Positions 1-12,656 of a stretch of DNA of 64,000 bases are shown here, piece by piece (within the stretch, counting starts at the first letter, position 1; each line of letters opens with the position of its first letter). A model generated the notes under the pieces. That model was not told the origin of the DNA, did not search any database, and saw only the letters and a program-made list of their open reading frames with translations. Made by a program: the position numbers and the translations under genes. This DNA is from Telopea speciosissima (taxonomy: Eukaryota > Streptophyta > Magnoliopsida > Proteales > Proteaceae), in assembly GCF_018873765.1 (NCBI RefSeq), contig NC_057924.1, positions 8,370,001 through 8,434,000 on the forward strand. Reading direction: 5' to 3'.

Positions 1-3000
1 ACAATAGCAGTATTGGACAGCAACTATCACAGTTTTTTCAAGTTGTTTGCAGCCCATACCAATTGTCGATCTCTCTTCAGGGTTTTGTAAAACCTTGACA
101 ATTATCGACTTTTGTTTTTCCTCTTCTCTGCTTGGCTGATCTTTGGAGATCTTATTCACACTACTTCAAGGATCAATCGACACTGTTGGTGCTCCCTTTT
201 ATTGAAGTTTTTTCAGATTTCCAGCCTTCCACAACCTTGGATCGAATTCTGCCTATATCGATCAGGTTTTGCTGCCTTTTTTGGCTCTTGGCTGGTGCAT
301 TGTTTATGATATATAGCTGCTATGGATGGGTCTGATATTACCTCTTCTACTTCTGATGTTGAAGGACATAACAAGCCTGAATATCTTCCTTATGCTTCAG
401 CCATTAAGCTTGATGGGACAAATTATCTGATGTGGTCCCGTTCTACTTACTTAGCTATTGCTGGCCGTGGCCTGACTAGGCATCTCCTTGACACTTCTGC
501 CGCATCCTCTAAACCTGGTCCTCTTCTTACTCGATGGATGTCTAATGATGCTATGGTTATGGCATATTTGATACACTCTATGCAGCCTGACCTCTCCAAC
601 AATTATTTGTTATTGGACACTCCCCATCACATATGGAATGTTGCCGAGGAGGTCTATGGACAGGTAGGGAACGATGCTCTAGTGTATGAAATTCGAAAGA
701 AAATTCATGATACTACACAGAAGGAGCTACCTGTCTCTAAATACTATGCTGCCCTTAAAGGTCTTTGGCAGCAACTGGATCACTACTCTGCTTTTCAGCC
801 TTCCACTTCTAGAGATATTGCGGCATACAAGAAACATGTGGACAAAATTCGGGTCTATGACTTTCTGGCAGTTATGAACATTTGAGTATGATCCCATTCG
901 TCAGCAAGTTCTTAGTTGGGTTCCCGTCCCTACCCTGGAGCAATCTTTTGCCTTGGTTCATACTGAGGAATCTCGTCGAGCTGCCATGCTTCATCAGTCT
1001 CCTGTTGATAGGTCTGCCCTACAGGCTGGTTTTGCCCCTGCTGCTCCTACTGATGCTTCCCCCACTGCTACTACTTTCACCAAGGAACCTGTTAAGTGTG
1101 AGCACTGCAATAAACTTTATCACATTAAGGCTACTTGCTGGAAATTACATGGGAAGCTTGCTGATTTTGAGGCCAAATGTGGTCGTGCTAAAACTAAAAA
1201 CAAAGCTAATCGCATTGAAAGTGTAGCTCCAGCCCCCACTTTTGACAATGGTCTTTCTCAGGAGGAATTACAGGCTTTCAGGCGTATGTTACAGTCTTCC
1301 GTTGCCTCTAACTACATCTCTTCCTGCCAGTTACTTTTTTCCATCAGGTTCCCACTTTGCCCGTTTAGGTATTTTCTTTGCTGGTCATTGTGCATCGGTT
1401 GTCTCCACTCCATGGATCATAGACTCCGGTGCCACTGACCACATTATAGGTTTCTCTAGCCTTTTCCATACTTATTCCCCTACTTCTGGCAAGGATAAGG
1501 TGAAAGTGTCTGATGGTTCCCTCTCATCTGTTTCTGGCAAAGGATCCATTAGTTGCTCCCCTTCTCTTACCTTGTCTTCCGTTTTGCATATACCAAATTT
1601 CACTACTAATCTTCTTTCTATTAGTAGTCTTACCAAAGATTTGAATTGCAAATTGATTTTTTTTCCCACTCATTGTGTTTTTCAGGAATCGGACTCGGGA
1701 AAGACGATTGGATCGGGTAAAGTACATGGTGGATTATACCTGCTTGATGATGGCCAGCTCCCTCCACGGGCATTGCCTTCCACGTTATGTCAGCCCTCCT
1801 CTTTCTCTTCTGAACTCCACCAGTGGCATTCTAGATTAGGACACCCCCCTTTAGGAACTTTATCCCATTTATTTCTAGCTTTGATCAACAATTGTGATAT
1901 GAAAGATTTTTTTTGTGAGGCTTGTGTCTTGGTTAAACAGACACTTTCAAACTATCCTATTAGTAATAAAATATGTTCCTTATTTTAATTGGTTCATTCT
2001 GATGTGTGGGGTCCTAGTCGTAAAGTCTCTTTCTGGTCATCGGTGGTTTGTTACATTCACTGATTGTTATTCTCGATCCACTTTGGTCTACCTGATGCAT
2101 ACAAAGAATGAAGTTTTTTCTTGTTTTCAGCATTTTCACAAAAATGGTTCAGACTCAATTTAATGCCACTCTCAAAATCTTGAGAAGTGACAATGGGAGA
2201 GAGTATATGGAAGGTCAGTTCCAAAAATACCTTGTTGCCCATGGAATCTTACATCAGACCAGCTATGTTGATACTCTAGCCTAGAATGGTGTGGCTAAGA
2301 GAAAAAATAGCCATCTCTTGGAGGTGGCTAGAGCACTTATGTTTGCTCTCAATGCTCCCTCATTTTATTGGAGTGATGTTGTCCTTACTGCAACCTATTT
2401 AATTAATAGGCTGCCTTCCCGGGTTCTTGACTCCAAGTTTCCTGTTAAGCTCTTACACGGCTCTACTACTTTCATTGTTCCCCCTAGGGTTTTTGGCTGT
2501 GTTTGTTATGCTAGGGATACTAGATCCCTTAGTAAACTTGAGCCCCGTGGTCTCCGCTGCATTTTTTTGGGATACTTTGCCACCCAAAAAGGGTATAAGT
2601 GTTATTATCCTCCATCTCGTTGTACCCTGGTCAGTATGGATGTTGTCTTTCATGAAAATCTCTCATATTATTTGTCCCCACCTCTTTAGGGGGAGAGTGT
2701 TAGTGAAGATGTGTTGACCATAGAACCCCCCTTCCATATGTTCACAATGAGTCTGTTCCTATTCCTCCTACTCCTAGTCCTCCCTCTACCTCAGGGGGAG
2801 AGGTTCCTATACAGGGGAAGACCATTACAGGTACTGTTGACATTCGTATTCGGGGGGAGGTAACTCCAGTCCAGCAAACTCCAGTCTAGAAAACCATTAG
2901 TGAATTTCAGAAGCGGATAAATGATTCTAATGTGCAGAGTGCAGACTTATACAAGGAAACATAAGCAACTTCTATCCACTGCGGTACAAGTACCTATCCA

Positions 3001-5000
3001 GTTGCCAAACCTGGATCCAGAACCTACTTCTCCACCTTGTAATACGTCTTCTCTTGATCTACCTATTGCTGTTCGCAAAGGTGTCAGGGCTTGCACTAAG
3101 TACCCTATATCCCATGTTGTTTCCTATGATTTCCTTTCTCCATCTTTTCGTGCTTTTGTTTCTTCCCTTTCTTCTGTTCGTATTCCTAACAATTGGCAGA
3201 AAGCTTTATCAGATGGAAAGTGGAAGGCAGCAATGATGGAAGAAATGGAAGCCCTAAAAAAAATGACACTTGGGATCTTGTGATTCTTCCACCAGGGAAA
3301 AGGACTGTTGGATGCAAGTGGGTGTTGTGGTGAAACAGAAGGTGGATGGCACTGGGGATAGATATAAGGCACGACTCGTGGCAAAAGGGTTTACTCAGAC
3401 ATATGAGATTGATTACAAAGAGACCTTTTCCCCTATTGCAAAGTTGAATACTGTCCGAGTTTTGCTATCTTGTGCAGTCAATCTTGGATGGGATTTACAA
3501 CAGCTGGATGTGAAGAATGCCTTTCTCAATGGAGAACTTGATGAGGAGGTATACGTGGACATTCCACTAGGGTTCTCTTGTGACAAAAACCAAGGCAAAG
3601 TGTGTAAGTTGAAGCGTGCACTTTATGGGCTGAAGCAGTCACCTAGAGCATGGTTTGGTCGGTTTCACAAGGCTATGATTTATGTGGGTTACAAGCAGAG
3701 TAATGCTAATCACACTCTTTTTATAAAGAGGATTGGTGGAAAACTTACTCTTCTTATAGTTTACGTTGATGATATTGTTGTCACAGACAATGATAGTGAT
3801 GAGATCAGTCGTTTGAAGACTTTTCTTGGACAGGAGTTTGAGATTAAGGATCTAGGAAAGTTAAGGTACTTTCTTGGTATTGAAGTTGCCAGATCTTCTA
3901 AGGGCATTTTTCTCTCCCAAAGGAAGTATGTCCTAGACTTGTTGACTGAAACTGGTTTGTTGGGGTGTCACCCTTTAGATACTCCTATGGATGCTAGTGT
4001 TCGTCTCAAGGAAAAAGAGGGTGAACCTGTTGATAAAGGCCAATACCAAAGATTAGTGGGGAAGTTGATTTATCCCTCACCCACACATCCAGACATTGCT
4101 GTTGCTGTGAGTACTGTGAGTACTGTGAGTCAGTTTATACATGACCCCTACTCTTCCCATATGGAGGCAGTTCTTCGTATTCTTCACTACTTCAGTTTAT
4201 GCATGACCCCTACTCTTCTCATTTGGAGGCAGTTCTTCGTATTCTTTACTACTTGAAGTCATCTCCAGGGAAAGGAATTCTCCTGTCTCCACATGATCAC
4301 CTATGGATAGAAGCATACATTGATGCAGATTGGGCTGGCTCTCCTGATCGCAAGTCCATCTCTGGGTATTGTTCTTTTGTAGGTGGCAATCTTGTCACTT
4401 GGCGTAGTAAGAAGCAGAATGTGGTGGCTCGTTCTAGTGCCCAAGCAGAATTTCGTGCTATGGCGCAAGGCATTTGTGAGTTGCTTTGGTTGAAAGGTTT
4501 GCTACAAGATCTTGGTGTTCCTATTCGTGTCCCTATGATGTTGTACTGTGACAACAAGGCTGAAATCAGCATTGCACATAATCCAGTAAAACATGATCGT
4601 ACCAAGCATGTTGAAGTGGATAGGCATTTCATTAAGGAAAAATTAGAAGAAGGGCTGGTTTGTGTTCCTTTTGTGAAGTCTACTGATCAGCTTGCTGATA
4701 TTTTCACCAAGGGACTGCTTGGAAAGATGTTTCATCCTAACTTTGTCAAGTTGGGCATGTTTGATATTTTTGCTCCAACTTGAGGGGGAGTGTTGAATAA
4801 TGTAAACCAGAATACCGTGTGGCTATTCTGGTCTTTTTGGGGTTTTATTATATGTTTTATGTATTTCTTAGCTAAGTCGGCTAAGCTAGGGGTGTTTTGG
4901 TCATTAGGGTGTAATTCTTAATGCTATTAATATATGGCTTGCTTGATCACATTGATCATTCAAGCATTCTCCCAATTTTCTGTTTTGTTGATAGCCAACA
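1..5000 (+). mobile_element. Ty1/copia LTR retrotransposon, 5' end outside window, decayed
   Basis: A gag-pol region on the plus strand runs from about 322 to 4783. Parts seen in order: a gag domain of the plant copia type (about 322-885), a CCHC zinc knuckle near 1099-1150, the aspartic protease motif DSGATDHI near 1420, an integrase region (about 1830-2650), reverse transcriptase with the motif YVDD near 3765, and RNase H near 4310-4760. A purine-rich tract precedes the 3' LTR. The protease-integrase-RT-RNase H order places it in Ty1/copia. The 5' LTR and primer-binding site are not in the window. The element is broken in several places, so it is a fossil; age cannot be estimated without the second LTR. 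If the downstream formin gene is complete, this copy sits in one of its introns in the same orientation. Confidence 0.93.
4791..5000 (+). repeat. 3' LTR of the copia element
   Basis: A 210-bp segment starts TGTTGAATAATG and ends GATAGCCAACA, so it has the TG...CA ends of an LTR, and directly follows a purine tract (GAGGGGGAG, 4782-4790) just after the end of the pol region. The 5-bp flank on the right is TTGTT; its partner lies left of the window, so the target-site duplication cannot be checked. Confidence 0.85.
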
Positions 5001-7212
5001 TTGTTTTAAATAAAATTAAACTAGACTGACTCATAATCCAATAATGAATGGCTGTAGGCAATCATGACACACCAAAGAATAAAAAAACTGAAATAAAATG
5101 TATCTAAATCTCCCAATGACTAGGAAATTTAATAAAATTAAAGAAAACAGAATTTGACCATACCTGGACATACCTGCATTAACAACTAAAGAAATAAATA
5201 AACAAGTAATAACAGCCCAAATAAGAACCCCCACAATAAGAAATTGGTGATAAAATCCCTGATTTTCAGGAACACAGGAAAATAGGAGCCATAAACCATG
5301 TAAGTATTCAAAATGGGCCCAACAAGTACTGGTTCAAAACAAACCATAATTCTCCACATGCAAGGGATGGTTTGAGTAAAAAACTGGTTCAATATGAACC
5401 AGGCTAAATTGTAGATGATCCATCTCTTCCTTTTCTTGCTGGCTGTGATCTGCATCAACTCTCCCTGGCTTCAAGAAACTCTACCTTGAGTTTGTGAAGT
5501 CAAGGAATCATTTTCTTATGGTGAACATCCAACTTCAAACCATAACAGAACTCTGGTACTTCACAGAAGTTAGGGATGGAATCTTCAAGTCGTTGAGCTT
5601 TCTCTTCGAAGAACTGTGGTGGGATCACGAACTCTATATGCTCAGCTTTACAATCAACATCAATTGTTAATAGTGTGTGTGTGTTTGTAAAATCCTCCGT
5701 AAATGTATCTTTGACTTCTTGTCCAATGCCTCAACCTGAACTGTACGAAGCTCCTTGGTTTCTTCGTTATTGTCTTCCTCATCGGTTTCAGTTGGTGGGT
5801 CTATGCATATAACATTAACACCATGAGTCTCCTCACCATCTTCATCCTTATAGAGTGCAACATCATCAGAATTAGGTGGATGAGGCACATGAAACTCTTT
5901 AGTGGCATTTTTCTCAACTACAATTAGTACCCCTCTTATTGGAACAATTTTTTGCAAGTGCCCCATATTATGTAGTAGTACTCGATGTCATTAATGCTGT
6001 TTATAGGTACCTTTCTCTTACCCCATTGCTACCAAGTGGTCATCAATAAATAGTCGAAGACTATCCAACTTCTTGACCATGAAGCATTAAATACCATCGC
6101 ATGGAAGACCGTGGTTGCATGGACTTGAAATTGTCACTCTCGGACATGCATGGAAGATGGTCACGGAAGACCTTTTTTTTTTTTTGGTAATAGGATGGTC
6201 ACAGAAGACCGTGGCATCATCCGTCAAAGAAGACTTAATCTCATAACTCTCAAACATTCATGGAAGATCGCACGGAAGACTGTAGTGGTCGTTCGCGGAC
6301 ACTTACCATTAAAACCTCAGTTCTTTGTGAGTTCAGACTTGGAATATTTTGGATTTGCCAATTAAGCTCGGTCATCCATCCCTGTTCACGGAAGATTGTG
6401 GGCAACAGACTCACAGCTTTCGCTCGTTGCGCCGTTGCTTGTTCCCTTGGCCACATCCGAGAATGAAGAGGAAATAGGATAAGACTAAGGGAAGAGCATC
6501 ATGTAATAACCTTTTATCCATCACTTTGAGAGAGAGAGAGAGAGAGGTGGGAAAGATTTTGAGAGAGTAGAGTAAGAAGAGATAGGGGAGGGATGGGAGA
6601 GTGAAAAGATGTAAAGGGTATTTTTTTTTTACTTTGAGAGAGAGAGAGAGAGGAGTGTAATTGGTATTTCTGTCCAGTGTAATGGTTGCCAAAAAAATGT
6701 AGCTCGTGAAGGGAATAAGGCTGCCTACCTTCTACCTCTCCCAGACCCTGCTAAACACTGGAGCCTTGTGCACTGGGTACAGCCCTTATGGAACTGTCTG
6801 AATGACGCCTTTATAGGTGTATTTAGAAAATGTAACCTTCTTTTGATTACCCCTAATCTTATTACCAAAAATTCTTTTAGGGTTAAAAAGGGGTTTTCAA
6901 AATAATTTGGAAGTGACTTACCATCATGTTATTATGTATGAACCCTTTGTAGTGGTATGACCTTAATAATGGAATTGCAGTCCCAGAGCAGGATTTATGT
7001 AAACCTTAAATAGGTCTGATAAAACGTGTCTGTATTGTGAGGAAGGGAAGGGAAGGAGGAATTCCATCCATGTACATTAAAACAGGAATGTTTTTCTTTG
7101 CTAATGAAGGATATGGTGTACATAGTACAGACTAATTATTTTCCATCTCATGTCAATGAAAAATTGTGTGTTTTAGTGTTTGTTCCTCTAATGTTCCGGT
7201 TGTTTATGGCAG
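5001..7212. other. Stretch without a supported gene, upstream of the formin exon
   Basis: I found no formin exon here on the plus strand. Two open stretches on the minus strand (5186-5458, hydrophobic; 5667-5966, acidic, 99 aa) resemble nothing I can name and are probably remnants. Between about 6100 and 6300 a short phrase around GGAAGACCGTGG recurs in degenerate form. Two GA-rich microsatellites lie near 6530-6546 and 6637-6651. If the formin gene is intact, this stretch is intron. Confidence 0.5.
6711..6790 (+). mobile_element. Au-type SINE, 3' fragment
   Basis: The segment reads like the 3' half of the plant Au SINE: an AAGGCTGCCTACC block, then CCCAGACCCTGCTA, then GGAGCCTTGTGCACTGGGTA. 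The tRNA-like 5' half with boxes A and B is absent, so this is a truncated copy. Assignment rests on remembered Au consensus features, not on an alignment. Confidence 0.6.
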
Positions 7213-8076
7213 GTAGCTTGCAAGGAACTGAAAAGCAGTCGGCTGTTCCTGAAACTCCTAGAAGCTGTTCTAAAAACTGGCAATCGGATGAATGATGGTA
7301 CCTACCGTGGTGGTGCACAGGCATTCAAGCTCGACACACTCTTGAAACTGTCTGATGTTAAAGGAGTTGATGGCAAGACCACGCTCTTGCACTTTGTTGT
7401 ACAGGAGATAATCCGCTCTGAAGGTGTACGGGCCGCCCGTGCGGCCAAGGAGAACCAGAGCATGTCCAGTGTGAAATCAGATGAACTTCTTGAGGATTGT
7501 ACCAATGAAACAGAAGACATCTATCGTAGCCGTGGTCTCCAGGCTGTTTCAGGTTTGAGCAGTGAGTTACAAAATGTCAGGACGGCAGCAGGATTGGATG
7601 CTAATATCTTGGCAGGAACACTGGGTAAGCTTGGCCAGTCATTGATGAGGGCAAAAGACTTTCTGTGCAATGAAATGACGAGTGTGGAGGACAATGGGTT
7701 CCACAGTACACTCAAGAGTTTTGTAGAGCATGCAGAAATTGACATCACATGGATGCTGAAGGAAGAGAAGAGGATCATGGCCCTCGTAAAGAGCACAGCC
7801 GATTACTTCCATGGGGATGCAGGGAAGGACGAGGGCTTGCGTTTATTTGTGATTGTTCGGGATTTCTTGATAATTTTGGATAAAGTATGCAGAGAGGTGG
7901 GGGAAGCACAAAAGAAGCGAACAAAAATGCCCAGAAACAAGGAAACCCTTGCTGTGCCATCTTCTCCAGATTCTCGTCAGCCATCATCTCCAGACATACG
8001 TCAGAAGCTTTTTCCGGCAATCAAGGAACTACGGGTGGATGATCAGAGTTCAGATGACGAGAGCTCATCTCCTTAG
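7213..8076 (+). CDS. Class I formin, C-terminal exon (end of FH2 domain)
   Basis: An AG acceptor at 7211-7212 opens a 287-codon exon ending in TAG at 8076. The protein starts VACKELKSSRLFLKLLEAVL and continues with the FH2 core phrase GNRMNDGTYRGGAQAFKLDT, then LLHFVVQEIIRSEG, which is diagnostic of plant formins. The last ~45 residues are Ser/Pro/Asp-rich. Formins nucleate and elongate actin filaments; class I plant formins are usually membrane-anchored. Only the last exon is present: the membrane anchor, proline-rich FH1 and first half of FH2 should lie upstream, and no such exon is visible back to position 1. Either an intron longer than 7 kb containing the copia element separates them, or this is a stranded 3' part. 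Its place next to H2A suggests the FH5 lineage. A GGTACAAG donor-like site near 8091 and a TTTTCAG at 8222-8231 could bound a 3'UTR intron. Confidence 0.9.
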   Translation, partial: VACKELKSSRLFLKLLEAVLKTGNRMNDGTYRGGAQAFKLDTLLKLSDVKGVDGKTTLLHFVVQEIIRSEGVRAARAAKENQSMSSVKSDELLEDCTNETEDIYRSRGLQAVSGLSSELQNVRTAAGLDANILAGTLGKLGQSLMRAKDFLCNEMTSVEDNGFHSTLKSFVEHAEIDITWMLKEEKRIMALVKSTADYFHGDAGKDEGLRLFVIVRDFLIILDKVCREVGEAQKKRTKMPRNKETLAVPSSPDSRQPSSPDIRQKLFPAIKELRVDDQSSDDESSSP

Positions 8077-9519
8077 TTTTCATTGGTACAAGGTACAAGT
8101 GTTCTTTTTCTTGGATGCATATTTTTGGCTTTTCTCTGAACAGTAAACCCATTAGTGATAGATGAAGTGTTTAATTAGTGTTTGAACCAAACTGCACTCG
8201 TTTTTATATCTATGGCCTTTTTTATTTTCAGGAGGCCCTGAAAGCCCATTGAAGGTTCTATCAAGTGCTGAACAGATCATGTGCCCATTTCAAATTCTGG
8301 CTTACTGAAACTTGTGAAGCTCTGGGTTTCGTCCTTGATTCTTTTATAGCTGATGAGAATTAATTCTTTCAAAGATCAGTCTCAGTGTAATTAGCAATGG
8401 CATCTATGATCCACTCAGACATTCAAAAGTTGGTGAAACAATCAGTACATACACACCCACCTGAAACTAACATTGTCGTAGTCATCACCACCACTGCTGG
8501 ATGAAGTATATGAAACTCTCAGAAGGCCTTTGATCTGTGCTTTATTTTGTATTGGCCTTTGTGAGGATTTCTGCCTTTATCAATTAAAATTTGCCTTTTT
8601 ATTTTTTTAAATGTCAAATTCTTTTATTTTGTAAAGGAGAGGAAAAAAAAAAAGGGGGAACCTGCTGAGGTTCTTTTGAATTGAGAAATTCGTTCCACCT
8701 TCAATTACTTATTTAGTTTGGGGAAAATTGTTTGATTGTTCTCACTTTTCTGTTGTTTGTGTGTGTGTGTATTTCTCCCCTTTCCCCCTGTTACTGGCTC
8801 TCTATGTTTGCAGCACATTGAAATGCCCAATGCATCTCCATATGAGGTGATAATCTATAATTTTTTTTTTTCTATTTACTTTGAAGAAAGGTTAATGGTA
8901 GTCTGTTATTCAGAAACTGTCCAAAAGGTTTTACTGGAATAATTGAAACTGTAAACCTCGGTGACATGATGTTATATTTTGTTGTTAAAGCTGTTAACTT
9001 CAAGCAGTTTGATTAAGTGTTGATATTGTATGGATCTTGCTGGTCTGCAGCCACATAGAATGCACAACCCCTAAAGTTAAACTGTTATCCCCTCACCCCC
9101 CACCCCAAAAAAAATGAGAAGATAATTTAATGGAAGTTCTAGGAATATGGCTCATAACATTTCCAAGTATGGTTCAAGTAATAGATGGTCAGAACTTCAT
9201 TTGGATTTAAATCTTACTTAGAGTCCATTAGAGATCAGAAATTGTTGAAAAAAGAATAAAATGCTTCTTTCATTCCTTCCAGGCAATTGAAAAATAAAGA
9301 ATGATTGATATATTCAAGAAAATTACGTATTTACAAGGAATCGTTTCAATCCATTTATCAAATACGAAATGTGATATGATTCCAAAAGATGAACCAGCTT
9401 TGGACAGTTCAAAAAAAATTTATTCTAGAACAAAAATATAATTTTTGATTTATTTTATCTTATCCCATGATCGGAGCAGGAGTTTGTTATTCAACACTGT
9501 CCAAAAAAGTTTACTATGA
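8077..9519. other. Formin 3' flank, no other gene seen
   Basis: The first ~500 bp are the likely 3'UTR, with AATTAAAA near 8583 as a possible polyadenylation signal. After that the sequence is AT-rich with short A and T runs and no open frame of note. Confidence 0.5.
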
Positions 9520-9528
9520 TAACTAAGG

Positions 9529-9690
9529 GAAGCAGTTTTCTGTTTGGGAGTGTGGCTTACACCAGCACTTCCATGTGTCTATCTCTCTTCTCCTTTAAAC
9601 AAGAGGGCAGAGGTGTCTTTTCAAATGGGGAGGAAGACTCATGGGAGTGCTGGCATAGGCCACACTCCCGGACAGAGAACTTTCTCCCAA
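9529..9690. mobile_element. Foldback MITE, MULE-like (162 bp)
   Basis: The two ends are inverted copies: the left arm has CTGTTTGGGAGTGTGGC and the right arm, read in reverse complement, CTGTCCGGGAGTGTGGC. The element is flanked by near-identical 9-bp direct repeats, TAACTAAGG (9520-9528) and TAACTAAAG (9691-9699). Nine-base duplications with long inverted arms fit Mutator-like elements. It has no coding capacity. Confidence 0.6.
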
Positions 9691-9727
9691 TAACTAAAGG
9701 AGAAACTTTTCGTACACCCGTAGTGTA

Positions 9728-10005
9728 GGGTTCAGCCACCATCTCAAGGTCTTAAAACATTCTCTTATTGGACAAAGACGACAATATCCTCTCCTTTTTT
9801 GTGATACCCTCTCCCACCCATCCTAAGGCCACCGTGGTCAAAGGATTACCTTTGACCGTGGTTGAAGGGTTCAGTCACCATCCCAGGGTCTTAAAACATT
9901 TTCTTATTGGACAAAGACGACAATATCCTCTCATTTTATGTGATACCCTCTCCCACCCATCCTAAGGCCACTGTGGTCAAGGGATTACCCTTGACCGTGG
10001 CTGAA
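9728..10005. repeat. Tandem duplication, 139-bp unit, two copies
   Basis: The unit beginning GGGTTCAGYCACCATC recurs with a period of 139 bp (starts at 9728 and 9867). The copies differ at only a few positions; both contain ATTGGACAAAGACGACAATA and end in a TTGACCGTGG phrase. The high similarity suggests a recent local duplication. Confidence 0.85.
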
Positions 10006-10620
10006 GGAAAACTTGGTCCATACTGAAAAACCGATCAGAATTGGTTTCGACCAATTCCAATCTGATTCAACAATCGATATAATTCACATGCAACTATGAT
10101 GGGCGAATCATTTCTCAGGTCCCAATAGATTGGGTTGGAGGTTGAAGGTTGGAGAGTGTTGGTCGTGCTGGATGATGCCGCTGGCAATTACATTCAAATA
10201 TTTAGAGATTTAAATAAGGGAGTCTTTGAAAGGCAACTCTACTATTAAGAACTTGATTCTTTTCAATTGTCGTGTCTTTTATTCTCAAAAATTCTTTTTT
10301 ATTCTCAAAAATTCTTTAAGTCAGGGGCGTAAAAGAGTTGTCAAAAATAATTTGAAAATGACATCACTATGTCATTATCAAATGGTGACATTCTCCTGCA
10401 TATTTTGAGTACATATATGAAATGATAATACATTACCTTCATTGGGAAAAGTCATGTGTAATACTAAGAGGGCAAAAATGTAAAGTTACACATTATTTGT
10501 AAGAAAATCATTTTAAAATAATGGTGCACCTTGATTACATTATTACCACCTATGACACGATTTATTGAACCCAACAAAATATAACCTTTTAGAAAGAAAA
10601 AAATTATTTTTGTATTAACC
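10006..10620. other. Intergenic AT-rich DNA, nothing recognised
   Basis: No open frame longer than 60 codons with a recognisable product, and no inverted or direct repeats that I could see. A short direct duplication of TTTTATTCTCAAAAATTC lies at about 10277-10315. Confidence 0.5.
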
Positions 10621-10704
10621 TGTCAGAAGTGGGATTTGAACCCACGCCCTCTCACGAAGACCAGAACTTGAGTCTGGCGCCTTAGACCACTCGGCCATCC
10701 TGAC
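10621..10704 (-). tRNA. tRNA-Leu (anticodon CAA), nuclear
   Basis: On the minus strand an 84-nt cloverleaf is readable. The acceptor stem GTCAGGA pairs with TTCTGAC and the discriminator base is A. The D-arm begins TGGCCGAGTGG (box A). The anticodon stem-loop is CCAGA-CTCAAGT-TCTGG, giving anticodon CAA. A long variable arm typical of tRNA-Leu follows, then a T-arm with GGTTCAAATCC (box B). There is no intron and no encoded CCA. A T-rich tract follows the 3' end and can serve as a Pol III terminator. All arms pair, so the gene looks functional. It decodes UUG. Confidence 0.95.
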
Positions 10705-11858
10705 ATTTTTATTGTATGTTTATAACATTACAATTACTATCATAAGAAAATGTTTCTTGTGATTTGCCCCTACGCATGAGGAGGCATCAACAGGAGTATC
10801 ATTCACCTCTCATGTGTCTAGGCGCAGGTGTCACACTTTCCCATAGAAACCATTTTTCTAATTATCAAATACAAAATTACCAACAAAATCCCCATAACGC
10901 AATAAGGCGATCATCTCAACTAGGAATGGGGGTCGGATACTGTATTGGACCGGTGAAATCCTGAAATATTTAACTATTAACTAGTGAGCAAAAGTTCTCA
11001 TTGACAAAACGGGGTATGTGAAACATATGTTTGGCTTTGAGAGTTTTGCTGGATTAAAGATCAGTAGGTGATCCGTCTGTCCTCTCCTTTCATCATAAGG
11101 CATTGGCTGACTTTGAGAAAAACCACATGTATAGTGACATACGTATTCGACTACATTTATTTGATTAAGGTAGGATTAGAAGATTTGTCTTAATAGAATC
11201 ATAGCCATATTATGATCCAAAACACAGAATTCAGCTTTACCCAAACACTAAGACATAATATCATACTTCTATCCCATCATCCTTTTATGAAACTTCAATC
11301 CATGAGTCACAATTCTTCTAACAAATGAACTGTTGGTTGGAGAATTAGATCTAACACACTGACATAGTAGAAGATAAGTTGGCTAGATATCATTCTAGCA
11401 TAAACGATCATCAAATCCACAAGGTAGAAGATAAGGACGAAAAATATCAATTTTCAATAGATTTCAAGCTGAAGATGACAAACCCTAAAGAGACCTTATA
11501 TATTAGGTCAAATACAATTCGAAATTCAAAAGAGTACGCTAAAATTCAAAATTCAAATATTGCGCCAAAATTCACATTTCAAAACTTCGACGGGCTTTTT
11601 CGCCTTCGAAACGTGCCCAAACATCCCCAAAAATGCATACATCAATGCGGTCCTAGGCACTGACTCCTGAAGAGCTCCTTGAGATCTTCAATTTGACATA
11701 TAATTCGCTCCATTTCGCCCTAATAACTCCGATCACTTCAGATGGACTTCTGCCTACCGGCTCAAATATATATGAGCTTTGGTCTTTGGGCTAATTTCTC
11801 TAAAAATTATTTACACATAGGTAGTTACCAAACTTATTTTTCATTCTACAATCTACTG
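10705..11858. other. Intergenic, no supported gene
   Basis: A 94-codon open stretch (11379-11663) shows no recognisable domain and its base composition matches the surroundings. The 11600-11760 portion has the look of an old dispersed repeat, but I cannot name a family. Confidence 0.45.
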
Positions 11859-11866
11859 TGTTTAGT

Positions 11867-12612
11867 TAGAGATGTAAACGGATAGTCGAAAATCCGTATT
11901 CGATTCGGGTTCGTATTCGAAAATTCACTATCCGAAAACTATCTGAATCCATCCAAAACTAATCAAATACAAATATGGTAATCCATGTTTCCGACCGATT
12001 ATTATCCGATGGTATTAAAATATCCGAAATAAAATATTCGTATCCGTCTATCCGATTAAGTTGCCTCCTTGAATTTTGTATTTTATTTATATTTATAACT
12101 TAGTAGCTAGTAAGTTAAAAAATATGATTATTTTATATATATTACTATTTGTCTAGGATAGATGTTATCATATACCTATTAGAAAAACATATAAAAACAA
12201 AACAAAAAGTAGAAATACATAAAAAATATAAATAAGACCAAAACAAGGAATTAGGAAAGCCAAAAGTTTAGATGGAAAGCCAAAAGTCTCGATGGAAAGT
12301 CACAAGTAAAAATGTAAATAAGACCAAAAAAGATAGGAAAGCCAACAGTCTCGATGGAAACTTGGAAAGCCAAAAACCTCTTTGAAAACTGAAATCTCTG
12401 ATTCTTGGTCTCTCAACTCTCAACTCTTAAGACTCTCAAGTATAACCCTAAAGCTCAACGTTCTCTTTGCCTTCCATTCGTTGTGACTACAAATCTACAA
12501 TCCCTCTCTCTGGTTTCATATACATATCGTTTCATGCCTTCCTGCGCACATCTTCGTTGTTACAAGAGATGTCGTTCTGCATGCGCAATCACCAGTAGCA
12601 ACTGTTAAAGGC

Positions 12613-12656
<44 letters not shown>

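Noticed and set aside
5186-5458. Hydrophobic minus-strand open frame that hints at a transporter membrane segment
   Set aside because: A few phrases resembled ABC-transporter membrane spans, but there is no diagnostic motif and no neighbouring nucleotide-binding exon.
5667-5966. 99-codon acidic minus-strand open frame
   Set aside because: No recognisable domain and no splice or promoter context; probably a repeat remnant.
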